A stretch of DNA of 64,000 nucleotides from Chelativorans petroleitrophicus (GTDB taxonomy: Bacteria > Pseudomonadota > Alphaproteobacteria > Rhizobiales > Rhizobiaceae), in assembly GCF_025398195.1 (NCBI RefSeq), contig NZ_JAODNV010000001.1, positions 62,001 through 126,000 on the forward strand, written 5' to 3'. Positions within the stretch are counted from its first letter, which is position 1; each line of letters begins with the position of its first letter. The translations under genes and the position numbers were made by a program. Shown here one piece after another: positions 48,770-57,068 of the stretch. Under the pieces are notes generated by a model that worked only from the letters and a program-made list of their open reading frames with translations, made no database searches and had not been told where the DNA came from.

Positions 48770-49168
48770 TTATCGCGGCGGCAGGACCACCTGATCCGTG
48801 AAGAAGAGGTCGGTCAGGAGCGACCGCATGGCGATCAGGCCATTGGTGTTGTCGATCATGTCTGACGTGATCGAAGGCTGCGCCAGAAGGATCTGGAGGA
48901 CGGCGCGCACCACCGCGAGATCGGCCAGGAAGCGTTCGCGGAAAGCCGCGCCATGCGGCCCGCCCACTTCGCCCTGAAGCGCCGTTTCGAGATCGTCGAG
49001 CGCGCCGCGGAAGCGCTTCAGATATTGCCGGATCTGGCTTTCTCCCGCGCCCTCGGCCGTTTCGCGCTTCCGCCCCTGGGCCGCATAGGCCAGCATGAAC
49101 TCATAGGATTCCTCGATGCGGTCGAACGCGTCGCGCATCTCGATAGCCTGATTCATCTCATCGATCAT
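48770..49168 (-). CDS. Helical hypothetical protein of the Mo-hydroxylase operon
   Basis: A 132-residue soluble protein, probably all alpha-helical (MIDEMNQAIEMRDAFDRIEESYEFMLAYAAQG, IRQYLKRFRGALDDLETALQG, ERFLADLAVVRAVLQILLAQP), with no cysteines and no signal peptide. I recognise no family. Its start overlaps the stop of the cytochrome b gene (ATGA at 49165-49168), so it is the last gene of the operon. Position suggests a cytoplasmic accessory role such as maturation or assembly of the exported enzyme or cytochrome, but no motif proves it. Confidence 0.75.
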   Translation of the reverse strand: MIDEMNQAIEMRDAFDRIEESYEFMLAYAAQGRKRETAEGAGESQIRQYLKRFRGALDDLETALQGEVGGPHGAAFRERFLADLAVVRAVLQILLAQPSITSDMIDNTNGLIAMRSLLTDLFFTDQVVLPPR

Positions 49169-49770
49169 GCGTTGCTGCCCTTTCTGGCCTTTTCCGGGCC
49201 CTTTCCGTGGATCATCGCGAGGAGAAAGTCCCGATGTTCAGGGAGGAGAGCGAAATAGACGTGGAGGATGAACAGGAACAAAAGCGCAAGCGCCCCTGTG
49301 CCATGGAGCACATAGATCACCCCCCAGGTCTGATCGGTGAAAATCGCGGGATTGCGGTTCCAGAAGGTGGTGTCGATCTTGGCGAGCATCAGGAGGCCGG
49401 TCGCAAGTAGCGTGAGGACGCAGATAGCGGCCGCGAGGTGGAAGCCCTTCTGGAAGACGTCGTACTTGGCTTCGGAAAGCCCCTTCGGCGCGCCCCCGCC
49501 TGCGGCATATCCGATCTCGCGGATGTCGTCCGGCCCGGGGATCATCTCGCTCACGCCGTGCACGAGCATCACGCGGACGAGATGATAGAGCACCAGGACC
49601 GTCAACAGGACGCCGAAGGTCCAGTGGAGCGGCACCCAGTCGAACCGGATGCCGAGGATGGGCAGGAAAGCAGTCGCCCCAAGCACGATAACGGTGACGG
49701 CCATGCCCCAGTGGAAAAGGCGATCGGCAAGACGGTGGCGCACGCCTTGCTGCCGAACCGGAGTGGTCAT
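49165..49770 (-). CDS. Cytochrome b/b6-type membrane protein
   Basis: A 201-residue inner-membrane cytochrome with four membrane segments. Likely haem-ligand histidines are in RLADRLFHWGMAVT, PLHWTFGVLLTVLVLYHLVRV, KGFHLAAAICVLTLLATG and VLHGTGALALLFLFILHVYFALLPEH. It resembles the gamma subunit of formate dehydrogenase and cytochrome b561 proteins that pass electrons to quinone. Placed in the Mo-hydroxylase operon, it is the likely electron exit of the enzyme. The start at MTTPVRQQGVRHRLADR follows a GAGGA site. Confidence 0.88.
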   Translation of the reverse strand: MTTPVRQQGVRHRLADRLFHWGMAVTVIVLGATAFLPILGIRFDWVPLHWTFGVLLTVLVLYHLVRVMLVHGVSEMIPGPDDIREIGYAAGGGAPKGLSEAKYDVFQKGFHLAAAICVLTLLATGLLMLAKIDTTFWNRNPAIFTDQTWGVIYVLHGTGALALLFLFILHVYFALLPEHRDFLLAMIHGKGPEKARKGSNA

Positions 49771-49819
49771 TCCTCGCTGTTCCCTTGAATGGTTATTGAG
49801 GTGGGGTGACGCCGGGCGG

Positions 49820-49969
49820 TCAGCCTGCCCGGCGGCGCAGTGTCCGTATGACGAGGTGCAGGACGATGAAGGCGGCTGCCGCCGCGACGGGAAGCCAGAG
49901 AATGTCCCAGTTGATGCCGACAAGCATTCTCTGGCCGAAGGCGTCCTGCGTGTGCCGAAGCAGTTCCAT
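49820..49969 (-). CDS. 49-residue single-span membrane protein in the Mo-hydroxylase operon
   Basis: A short frame below the usual length cutoffs: MELLRHTQDAFGQRMLVG, then a hydrophobic span (about residues 22-41, WDILWLPVAAAAAFIVLHLV) and a basic tail IRTLRRRAG. It starts three bases after the stop of the FAD subunit gene and ends 49 bases before the cytochrome b start, with no other reading in the gap. The positive tail predicts a cytoplasmic C-terminus. Tight packing and a clean membrane profile argue that it is a real gene, possibly an anchor or cytochrome partner. Confidence 0.7.
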   Translation of the reverse strand: MELLRHTQDAFGQRMLVGINWDILWLPVAAAAAFIVLHLVIRTLRRRAG

Positions 49970-49972
49970 GGC

Positions 49973-50962
49973 CTATGCCAGTGAGCGGATCGCGCGCACG
50001 GCGAGGTTCTCCATCAGCGGAATCTTGAAGTGGTTGAAGTTGAGCGGCTCCGCTCCGCGCGAGGCCACGCGCTTCACCAAAGTCTCCAGTTCCTGTCCGG
50101 GCTTTTCTCCGCGCACCAGGCTTTCCACATCGGTGAGCCTGCGCGGCGTGCATTCCACCGCGCCGCAGACCATCGAGATGTCGGAGATCGCCCCGTTCTC
50201 CATTTTCGCGGCCATGGCGATGTTGACGAGCGCGAAATCCCATGTCTGGCGGTCGGCCACCTTCTCGAAATACTGGCGCGATCCAGCCCATTTTCCGGGA
50301 ATGCGGATGCCCACGAGAATGTCGCCCGGCTCCAGCGCCGTCATGCGGGTGATGTCGATCGCAGGCCCGATGAAGAAATCGGAGGCCAGTATGTCCTGCC
50401 GGCTCCCGGCCCGCTCGACGGTGAACACCGCCTCGAGGGCCGTTAGAGCGATGGCCGTGTCCGAGGGCGTGACGGCCACACAGCGGCTGACCCCGAACAG
50501 CGCGTGTTCGCGGTTCATGGCAGTGGGCGTGTTGGCGTAGCAGGTGTTGCCGCCCGCGCGGTAACAGGGAAACCCGTCCCGGTAATACGGGCAACGAGTA
50601 TCCTGCGAGACATTGCCGCCGATCGTACCCTTGTTGCGGATCTGCGGCGAGGCGACGTGCAGCGCCGCTTGGGCCAGGGCAGGGAACCGGCTTTTCACCA
50701 GCTCGCTCTCGTTCACCTCGGTGAGCGTGGTCGTCGCACCGATCCAAAGGCCCCCGTCATCCTCCTCGCGGATGCCGTGCAGGTCCGGGATGCCCGCGAT
50801 GTCCACTACGACGGCAGGCATCTTCACCCGGTGCTTGAACCAGTCGAGACTGTCCATGCCGCCAGCGAGAATCCAGGCGTCCTGGTGGTCGCCGAGAATG
50901 GCCCGGGCATCTTCCAGCGTTGCAGGCTGGAAAAGCTCGAAATTGTGCATCACGTCAGTCAT
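49973..50962 (-). CDS. FAD-binding subunit of a molybdenum hydroxylase (PaoB-like)
   Basis: A 329-residue xanthine-dehydrogenase medium subunit. FAD motifs: ATLEDARAILGDHQDAWILAGGMDSLD near residue 15, then GATTTLTEVNES and the PQIRNKGTIGGNVSQDTRC loop. Four cysteines (RCPYYRDGFPCYRAGGNTCY and SRCVAV) lie in an insert matching the extra [4Fe-4S] site of PaoB-type subunits. It relays electrons from the iron-sulfur subunit to FAD. The start MTDVMHNFELFQP is chosen over a Met nine codons earlier that would overlap the Mo-subunit stop. Confidence 0.9.
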   Translation of the reverse strand: MTDVMHNFELFQPATLEDARAILGDHQDAWILAGGMDSLDWFKHRVKMPAVVVDIAGIPDLHGIREEDDGGLWIGATTTLTEVNESELVKSRFPALAQAALHVASPQIRNKGTIGGNVSQDTRCPYYRDGFPCYRAGGNTCYANTPTAMNREHALFGVSRCVAVTPSDTAIALTALEAVFTVERAGSRQDILASDFFIGPAIDITRMTALEPGDILVGIRIPGKWAGSRQYFEKVADRQTWDFALVNIAMAAKMENGAISDISMVCGAVECTPRRLTDVESLVRGEKPGQELETLVKRVASRGAEPLNFNHFKIPLMENLAVRAIRSLA

Positions 50963-50985
50963 TGTGTTCCTCCTCCCAGGTCCGC

Positions 50986-53400
50986 TCAAACCGTGTTGGT
51001 GGCAAGCGGCTTATGGGATTGCGGCCGCCCTTCCGCGGCGTTCACGATCATGTCGGTGACCACCGGCGTTCGGTTGAACAGGTGTCCGCCAAGTGCGTCC
51101 GAGATGGCGCAGATCAACGCCGAGGAGGCCGCTCCTTCCAAAGGCTCTCCGATACCCTTCGTGCCGAGCGGGCTCTGGGTATCCGGCTGATCGACGGCAT
51201 CCCAGCTCATCTTCAGCGGCACATCGAGGTAGGATTTCGGCTTGGACTGGTACAGCGCCTGTGCGTTCGGCCGGCCGTATTGCGGATCGTAGACATGACG
51301 CTCCGACGTGGCGAGGCCGAAACCCATGACCGCGCCGCCGCGCACCTGAGCGGCGAGGCCCATCGGGTGGATCACCGTGCCGCAATCGGCAACACCGTGA
51401 TAGTCGAGGATCTCGACCTTTCCAGTCTCGACATCCACATCCACCTCGATGAAGGCGGCTGCGAGCGCCGGCACCGTCGCATCCTTGGGCAGGTTGTCCT
51501 TGGCAACGCCGATCAGGCCCGTTCCGGCGATCGCTCTGGCGGAGGCCTGCGTCATGGGATGGATGTCTTCCGGCAGCTCGTGACCGTCATACCGGCCGCC
51601 CATCTCGATCGCCTTTTGCGCCGCCTCGGCGAAGGACATGCCGACGCTGGGATCGGACGTCTTCACCACCCGTTCGTCCTTGAGCTCATACTCCTCCGCG
51701 GTTCCGCCAAGGGTCGCGGCGGCAATTTCCTTGAGCTTATGCGCGGCATCCATGGCGGCGACATAGTTGGTGCGTGCCATGGTGAAGTTGGTGTTTGAGC
51801 CGAACTGGCCGAGATTCCAGGGCAGATGCTTGGTCGTGCCGCCATATTCCAGAACCACCCGCTCCCAATCGTAGCCTAGCACCTCCGCCGCGATCCGCGA
51901 GGTGGAGGCGTAGGAGTAGGTGCCCAGATTGCCAACGCCGGTATGCACGTGCAGAAGGCCGTCGGGCGTGATCCGGACCAGACCGTCGAACCCGTTGGAG
52001 CCCGCGGTGTGATAGGCCTGTCCGATGCCGTAGCCGCGCACCTTCGATCCGTTGCGCATTCCGGACTGTTTCGACCGCTCGACCCAGTTGAAGGCCTCGG
52101 CACCCTTCTGCAGGGCCTCCCGCAGATAGGCGGAGGTTACCTCTCCCTGTTCAGGCCCGTACTTTGCACCGACTCCGCCGCCGGGCGCATTGGCAAGCCT
52201 GAGCGCCAGCCGGTCGATGCCAAGTTCGCGCGCGGCCTTGTCGAGAAGCGGCTCGAACATGTTTGCCGCCTGGTTCTCGCCCGGCCCGCGCTGCGCGCCC
52301 TTGGAGACGGTGTTGGTGAGCACCGGGATGGCTCGGAAGCGGATCGATTCGGGCTGGAAGATGATGACCGCTGACGAGCCGACATTGTTGAAATCGGGGA
52401 AGCCCGACGTGGCGCCGAGATCCTGCACGACATAGATGTCCGCCGCGAGCATGCGGCCTTCCTTGCTGAAGCCGAGCTTCGCCCATCCCTGGAAGCCGGC
52501 GCGCGCGGAGCCGTTGTTGTACTCCTCTTTGCGGCTCACCCGCAGCAGGCATGGCCGCCCGTTCAGCTTGCGCGAGACGAGCGCCGGCAGCGCCATCAAC
52601 GGGTAGGCCGCGGCCTTGCCGCCGAAACCGCCGCCGCAATACTCCGAGATCAGCACCAGTTCGGAGGGCTCGATGCCTATGAGATTGGCGAGGCCCGGCT
52701 GGGCGAAGGCGGTGGACTGGGTGGAGCCCCAGACGTAGCACTTCCCGCCCTCCCAATAGGCGGCCGCCGAGCGCGGCTCCAGGGCATGGTGGGCGTTGGA
52801 GGCATGCACGAAGCTTTCCTCCACGATGACGGCGGACTTGGCAAAGCCCTCCTCGATATCGCCGAAGCTCCATTCCACCGGCGCCTTGCCCTTAGGAAGC
52901 GTGTCGTCGCCGGCCAGCGCGAAGTCGCGGCCCGACCATTTGAGCTCCTGGAACTCGATGCCTGCGCCGGCGACATTGATGCCGCTCACCGCATTGGGCC
53001 CATCCGGCTGCAGGCTGTGCAGCGGATCGACAACGAAGGGCAGGAGCTCCATGTCGACACGAACCGCCGCTATGGCATCGGCAGCGGCCTGTTCCGTCTC
53101 CGCGGCGATCGCCAGGATCGGCTGCCCGAAATGGGTGGGTTCGTTGCTGAGGATCGGCAGGCCGACGGGCGTGTCGGGATGCTTCACCTCCTCAGGCAGA
53201 AGGGCGGTCAGGAAGCCCGGCACCTTTTCCGCCTCGCTGAGATCGATGCTTCTTACCTTGCCGTGGGGCATGGGCGAGCCGTAGAATTTGACATGCGCCA
53301 TGCCATCGGCGCGGAAATCCTCGGCATAGGTTGCAGCGCCGGTCACCTTGGCTTCGAGGTCCGGCGGAATGAAATTCTTACCGATCAGTTTGTAGGCCAT
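50986..53400 (-). CDS. Molybdenum-cofactor subunit of a xanthine dehydrogenase-family hydroxylase
   Basis: An 804-residue large subunit. Cofactor-binding marks: EYCGGGFGGKAAAYP near residue 255, GAQRGPGENQAANMF near 370, and the C-terminal GTKGIGEPLEGAASS, whose Glu after GIG is the catalytic base of the family. ALEPRSAAAYWEGG is also typical. It hydroxylates an aldehyde, purine or aromatic heterocycle; the substrate cannot be told. It has no signal peptide of its own, so export would need the Tat-bearing small subunit. It starts four bases after that gene. Confidence 0.93.
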   Translation of the reverse strand: MAYKLIGKNFIPPDLEAKVTGAATYAEDFRADGMAHVKFYGSPMPHGKVRSIDLSEAEKVPGFLTALLPEEVKHPDTPVGLPILSNEPTHFGQPILAIAAETEQAAADAIAAVRVDMELLPFVVDPLHSLQPDGPNAVSGINVAGAGIEFQELKWSGRDFALAGDDTLPKGKAPVEWSFGDIEEGFAKSAVIVEESFVHASNAHHALEPRSAAAYWEGGKCYVWGSTQSTAFAQPGLANLIGIEPSELVLISEYCGGGFGGKAAAYPLMALPALVSRKLNGRPCLLRVSRKEEYNNGSARAGFQGWAKLGFSKEGRMLAADIYVVQDLGATSGFPDFNNVGSSAVIIFQPESIRFRAIPVLTNTVSKGAQRGPGENQAANMFEPLLDKAARELGIDRLALRLANAPGGGVGAKYGPEQGEVTSAYLREALQKGAEAFNWVERSKQSGMRNGSKVRGYGIGQAYHTAGSNGFDGLVRITPDGLLHVHTGVGNLGTYSYASTSRIAAEVLGYDWERVVLEYGGTTKHLPWNLGQFGSNTNFTMARTNYVAAMDAAHKLKEIAAATLGGTAEEYELKDERVVKTSDPSVGMSFAEAAQKAIEMGGRYDGHELPEDIHPMTQASARAIAGTGLIGVAKDNLPKDATVPALAAAFIEVDVDVETGKVEILDYHGVADCGTVIHPMGLAAQVRGGAVMGFGLATSERHVYDPQYGRPNAQALYQSKPKSYLDVPLKMSWDAVDQPDTQSPLGTKGIGEPLEGAASSALICAISDALGGHLFNRTPVVTDMIVNAAEGRPQSHKPLATNTV

Positions 53401-53404
53401 GGCT

Positions 53405-54106
53405 TCAGACCCTCTCTGAGGCTTTCATGACGCCGCGCAGATAATGGTCGTAGGCTCCGCACCGGCAGAGATTGCCGGACATTGCGAGGCGCGCCTCCTC
53501 GATTGTTGGTTTGGGGTTCCGGTTCAGCAGCGCCACCGCGCTGACGACCTGGCCCGGCGTACAGAAGCCGCATTGCGGGGCAAGCTCCTCGATGAAAGCC
53601 TGCTGCACGGGATGCAGCGTGCCGTCCTCTCCAGCGATGCCCTCGATCGTGGTGATCTCGCTGTCGCGCACGCGGTGCGTAAGCGTCGAGCAGGAATAGA
53701 TCGTGATTCCGTCGGCAATCACAGTGCAGGCTCCGCATTCGGCCTGGTTGCAGCCGATCTTGGTGCCGGTCAGGCCGAGCCTGTAGCGCAGCGTGGTCGC
53801 CAGGGTCTCGTTCGGCGCGACCTCGATGCTGTGGGTTCGCCCGTTGACGGTGAGGCGCACGAGCCGCTCGACGGCGCGTGTGTCGGCCCGGGCGGGTGTC
53901 GTTCCGGAGAACAGGTAGGACGAGCCGCCGATCACGACGCCTGAACAGGCGACGCCGCGCAGGAAATTGCGCCGGGACATGTGCAGCGGCCGCCATGACG
54001 GCGTTTCCGCTCCACCGGCCTCATTCGCACGGCCGGTGTATTTCGGTCGTGGTGCCGGACCCGGCACGTAATCGACCGACGGATCGTAGGGTCCGTAGGT
54101 TTGCAT
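53405..54106 (-). CDS. [2Fe-2S] subunit with Tat signal (PaoA-like)
   Basis: A 233-residue small subunit. A 42-residue Pro/Gly/Tyr-rich prefix precedes the twin-arginine signal SRRNFLRGVACSGVVIGGSSYLF near residue 44, so the mature enzyme should act in the periplasm. Then come the plant-type cluster (CNQAECGACTV, YSCSTL) and the second cluster (CGFCTPGQV, NLCRCGAYDHYL). E. coli PaoA, an aldehyde oxidoreductase subunit, has the same plan. A start at the Met just before SRRNF would make a standard Tat signal. It is the first gene of the operon. Confidence 0.92.
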   Translation of the reverse strand: MQTYGPYDPSVDYVPGPAPRPKYTGRANEAGGAETPSWRPLHMSRRNFLRGVACSGVVIGGSSYLFSGTTPARADTRAVERLVRLTVNGRTHSIEVAPNETLATTLRYRLGLTGTKIGCNQAECGACTVIADGITIYSCSTLTHRVRDSEITTIEGIAGEDGTLHPVQQAFIEELAPQCGFCTPGQVVSAVALLNRNPKPTIEEARLAMSGNLCRCGAYDHYLRGVMKASERV

Positions 54107-54295
54107 GTTGCCTCCTCCCGATCATCGCGCCCGCCATGACGAGCCCTCCCGATGGAAGATCACGATGATGTGTTGTCCTCACAACATTGGAAGACTAGAC
54201 TTTTGTTCTACAAGTTGCAACATCCAATACATCCATCGCGGGAAGAACACATTTATGTGATAGTAATATTTTCCTGATGGGGCGAGAGGCAGGAC
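54107..54295. promoter_or_regulatory. AT-rich divergent control region of the Mo-hydroxylase operon
   Basis: This 189-base region between the [2Fe-2S] gene and a divergent secreted protein gene is strikingly AT-rich after base 54165. It contains an inverted repeat tgttgt-cctc-acaaca at 54171-54186 and the palindrome gttgcaac at 54214-54221. Both are plausible regulator sites; no regulator gene is adjacent. Confidence 0.55.
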
Positions 54296-54655
54296 TTGGG
54301 GTTTTCTAAAACTGGACTTGCGGTTTCAACTTTTTGCTTGGCTGCGTGCTTTCTGGACTCCGTGCCAAGTCTGGCGGACCGTCACTGTCTGCCTGCGCTG
54401 AACGCCTATTACGGCGCGCGCTACGCGCTCCACGATGAATCCGCTGCCTGTGTGCCGGCGCTGGAACAGGCGCTTGAAGCGCTGCGCTCAGCGGTCGATC
54501 ATGCGAATGTGTGCGGGTGCGGGCAGCTTGTCGAAACGATAAAGCCCCTCATAGAGGACCCTGAGGGCGGCGAAGCGGGGTGCCGCAGGCGTGCGGCGGA
54601 GATTCTCGGCCAGAGCGAGCGGGTGAAGGCCCTGGTAGACGCCTGCAATCATTGA
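54296..54655 (+). CDS. Secreted six-cysteine hypothetical protein
   Basis: A 119-residue protein from a TTG start at 54296, preceded by a gagaggcagga site. A signal peptide (TGLAVSTFCLAACFLDSVPSLA) is followed by a mature chain with six cysteines (HCLPAL, AACVPA, VCGCGQ, AGCRRR, DACNH) that could form three disulfides. I do not recognise the fold. It is divergent from the exported Mo-hydroxylase operon, so the two may share control and a periplasmic location, but nothing more can be said. Confidence 0.7.
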   Translation: MGFSKTGLAVSTFCLAACFLDSVPSLADRHCLPALNAYYGARYALHDESAACVPALEQALEALRSAVDHANVCGCGQLVETIKPLIEDPEGGEAGCRRRAAEILGQSERVKALVDACNH

Positions 54656-54855
54656 TCTGTGGCCTGATGCGCGTCGGCGAGCGGCTGCGGCCGGAGTTGG
54701 TGGCTTGACTTAGAGTCTCCGATCGAAGGGCGGCAGCCTCAGCCGCATACGCGTGGACGGATGCCGTGAACGGCCTTGCCCATGCGTCTTTTCCTGCTAA
54801 TAGTTGCGCCCGCGCGCGGGCGTTGAATTCATTCCCCCTCTCACCGGAAAAGACC
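54656..54855. promoter_or_regulatory. Leader region upstream of argG
   Basis: About 200 bases without a supportable gene. The sequence gcccgcgcgcgggcg near 54809-54823 is self-complementary and lies shortly before the argG start, so the mRNA leader can fold there. No clear operator is visible. Confidence 0.45.
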
Positions 54856-56079
54856 ATGGCGAAGCACAGTGACGTGAAAAAGGTCGTTCTGGCCTACTCG
54901 GGCGGCCTCGACACTTCGATCATCCTGAAATGGCTGCAGACGGAACTAGGTGCGGAGGTGGTGACCTTCACCGCCGATCTCGGCCAAGGTGAGGAGCTGG
55001 AACCCGCGCGCAAGAAGGCCGAGATGCTTGGCATCAAGGAGATCTATATCGAGGATCTGCGCGAGGAGTTCGTGCGCGACTTCGTCTTCCCGATGTTCCG
55101 CGCCAACGCGCTCTATGAGGGCGTCTATCTGCTCGGCACCTCCATCGCCCGCCCGCTGATCGCAAAAAGGCTGGTGGAAATCGCAGCCGAAACGGGGGCC
55201 GATGCTATTGCGCACGGCGCCACCGGCAAGGGCAACGATCAGGTGCGCTTCGAGCTTTCCGCCTATGCGCTCAATCCTGACATCAAGGTGATTGCGCCCT
55301 GGCGCGACTGGTCCTTCAAGTCGCGGACGGACCTTCTGAACTTCGCCCGCGAGCACCAGATACCGGTGCCTAAGGACAAGCAGGGCGAGGCCCCCTTCTC
55401 AGTGGACGCCAACCTGCTTCACTCCTCTTCTGAGGGCAAGGTGCTGGAGGACCCGTGGGCGGAGCCACCCGAATATGTGCACCAGCGCACCGTCTCGCCC
55501 ATGGATGCGCCCGACCGCGTCACGGAAATCACCATCGGCTTCAAGCGGGGCGACGCCGTGTCGCTGAACGGCGAGCCGAGGTCGCCCGCTACGCTTCTTG
55601 CGGCGCTCAATGATCTCGGCCGGGACAACGGCATTGGCCGCGTCGATCTGGTGGAGAACCGCTTTGTGGGCATGAAGTCGCGTGGTGTTTATGAAACGCC
55701 GGGCGGTACCATTCTTCTCGTCGCTCATCGGGCGATCGAATCGATCACGCTCGACCGCGGCGCGGCGCATCTGAAGGATGAGCTGATGCCGCGCTATGCC
55801 GAGCTCATCTACAACGGCTTCTGGTTCTCGCCGGAGCGGGAGATGCTGCAGGCGCTCATCGACAAGAGCCAGGAGGACGTCGAGGGCGAAGTGCGGCTAA
55901 AGCTCTACAAGGGCAATGTGGTCGTCACCGGTCGCCGCTCCGACAAGTCGCTCTATTCGGACGCGCTCGTCACCTTCGAGGACGACCGCGGTGCCTACGA
56001 CCAGAAGGACGCGGAGGGCTTCATCCGGCTCAACGCCCTGCGGCTCCGGACGCTGGCGGCGAGGCGGCGGAAAGGCTGA
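54856..56079 (+). CDS. argG: Argininosuccinate synthase
   Basis: A 407-residue enzyme ligating citrulline and aspartate with ATP in arginine synthesis. The N-terminal PP-loop is [21 protein letters not shown] near residue 8. Later marks are [51 protein letters not shown] and [20 protein letters not shown]. This is the ordinary long bacterial type I. The start at MAKHSDVKK fits the family; the in-frame Met 30 codons upstream does not. It converges with the lytic transglycosylase with only three bases between. Confidence 0.98.
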   Translation: MAKHSDVKKVVLAYSGGLDTSIILKWLQTELGAEVVTFTADLGQGEELEPARKKAEMLGIKEIYIEDLREEFVRDFVFPMFRANALYEGVYLLGTSIARPLIAKRLVEIAAETGADAIAHGATGKGNDQVRFELSAYALNPDIKVIAPWRDWSFKSRTDLLNFAREHQIPVPKDKQGEAPFSVDANLLHSSSEGKVLEDPWAEPPEYVHQRTVSPMDAPDRVTEITIGFKRGDAVSLNGEPRSPATLLAALNDLGRDNGIGRVDLVENRFVGMKSRGVYETPGGTILLVAHRAIESITLDRGAAHLKDELMPRYAELIYNGFWFSPEREMLQALIDKSQEDVEGEVRLKLYKGNVVVTGRRSDKSLYSDALVTFEDDRGAYDQKDAEGFIRLNALRLRTLAARRRKG

Positions 56080-56082
56080 CCC

Positions 56083-56898
56083 TTACCTGTCGATTTCGCG
56101 GCCGATGATGGCAATCGCCTGCTGATAGACGCTGGCCGCGTTCCAGCCCTGGAGAGCGGCGAAATTGGGCTCGCCGGGCTGGTAACCCGCACCGGGAATC
56201 CAGCCGTGCGCCCTCAAGAAATTCGCGGTGGATGCCAGCGCGTCGGCGACGGAGCCGATCATGTCGATCCGCCCGTCCCCGTCTCCGTCCGCGCCATATC
56301 TGAGTGCGTTGCCCGGCAGGAACTGCGTTTGGCCGATCTCGCCATGGGCCGCACCCATGGCGGAGGGGTCCAGCATGCCGCGATCGACGAGTTCGAGGGC
56401 GGCATAAAGATGCCCCGTGAAGAATTCCGTCCGGCGGCAGTCATAGGCGAGCGTGGCGACGGCCGATAGGATGTGCTGATTGCCCAGAAATCCTCCAAAG
56501 CCGGTCTCCATTCCCCAGATCGCAAGGAGCGGACCGGGCGGCACGCCATAGCGCGCCTCGATGGTAGCCAGCAGCGCGGCGTGGCGTTTCTTCATGCTCT
56601 TGCCGCGCGAGATGATGGCGTTGGCGCCGCGCTTCTTCATGAAGCTGTCGAGCGTCAGCTTGAAGCTCTTCTGCCCGCGGTCGGCGGCGATGGTCTTGCG
56701 GGCGTAGGTGGTGCGTGACAGGGCATCCAGTGCCCGTGGCCCCACGCCGTTTGCCGCCGCCTCCTGGATGAAGCGCGCCTTCCAACTCTCAAAGCCGCCC
56801 GCATCGCTGCCGCATGGGGCGGCGAGGGCCGAACCTGCCATGGAAAGAACGGCGAATATGGCTGCCGCAAGCTGCGGCGCCCGATATTCGGGTTTCAT
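56083..56898 (-). CDS. Lytic murein transglycosylase (MltB-like, SLT_2)
   Basis: A 271-residue exported enzyme that cleaves the MurNAc-GlcNAc bond of peptidoglycan to give 1,6-anhydro products. The signal peptide ends near ALAAPC. It has LDSFMKKRGANAIISRG, then PPGPLLAIWGMETGFGG near residue 126, with the catalytic Glu in GMETGFG. GEIGQTQFLPGNALRYGADGDGDGRIDMIGSVADALASTANFL is the MltB hallmark region. The Met at 56898 is taken as start; the earlier Met would put polar sequence before the signal. Confidence 0.92.
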   Translation of the reverse strand: MKPEYRAPQLAAAIFAVLSMAGSALAAPCGSDAGGFESWKARFIQEAAANGVGPRALDALSRTTYARKTIAADRGQKSFKLTLDSFMKKRGANAIISRGKSMKKRHAALLATIEARYGVPPGPLLAIWGMETGFGGFLGNQHILSAVATLAYDCRRTEFFTGHLYAALELVDRGMLDPSAMGAAHGEIGQTQFLPGNALRYGADGDGDGRIDMIGSVADALASTANFLRAHGWIPGAGYQPGEPNFAALQGWNAASVYQQAIAIIGREIDR

Positions 56899-57068
56899 GC
56901 AATACTCCTTGAAGGATGGCTTCAAATCCGCCGCAAGTCTGCCAGTCATTGGGGTCGCTGTCACGTTTGCAGACAAGAGGTTGAAAAAAGGTAAGACAGC
57001 AGCCTTGGAACGAAAGAAGTACCTCTTTGGTTTCTCTCGCGATGCGAAAGAAACTGAGGAGATTAGAT

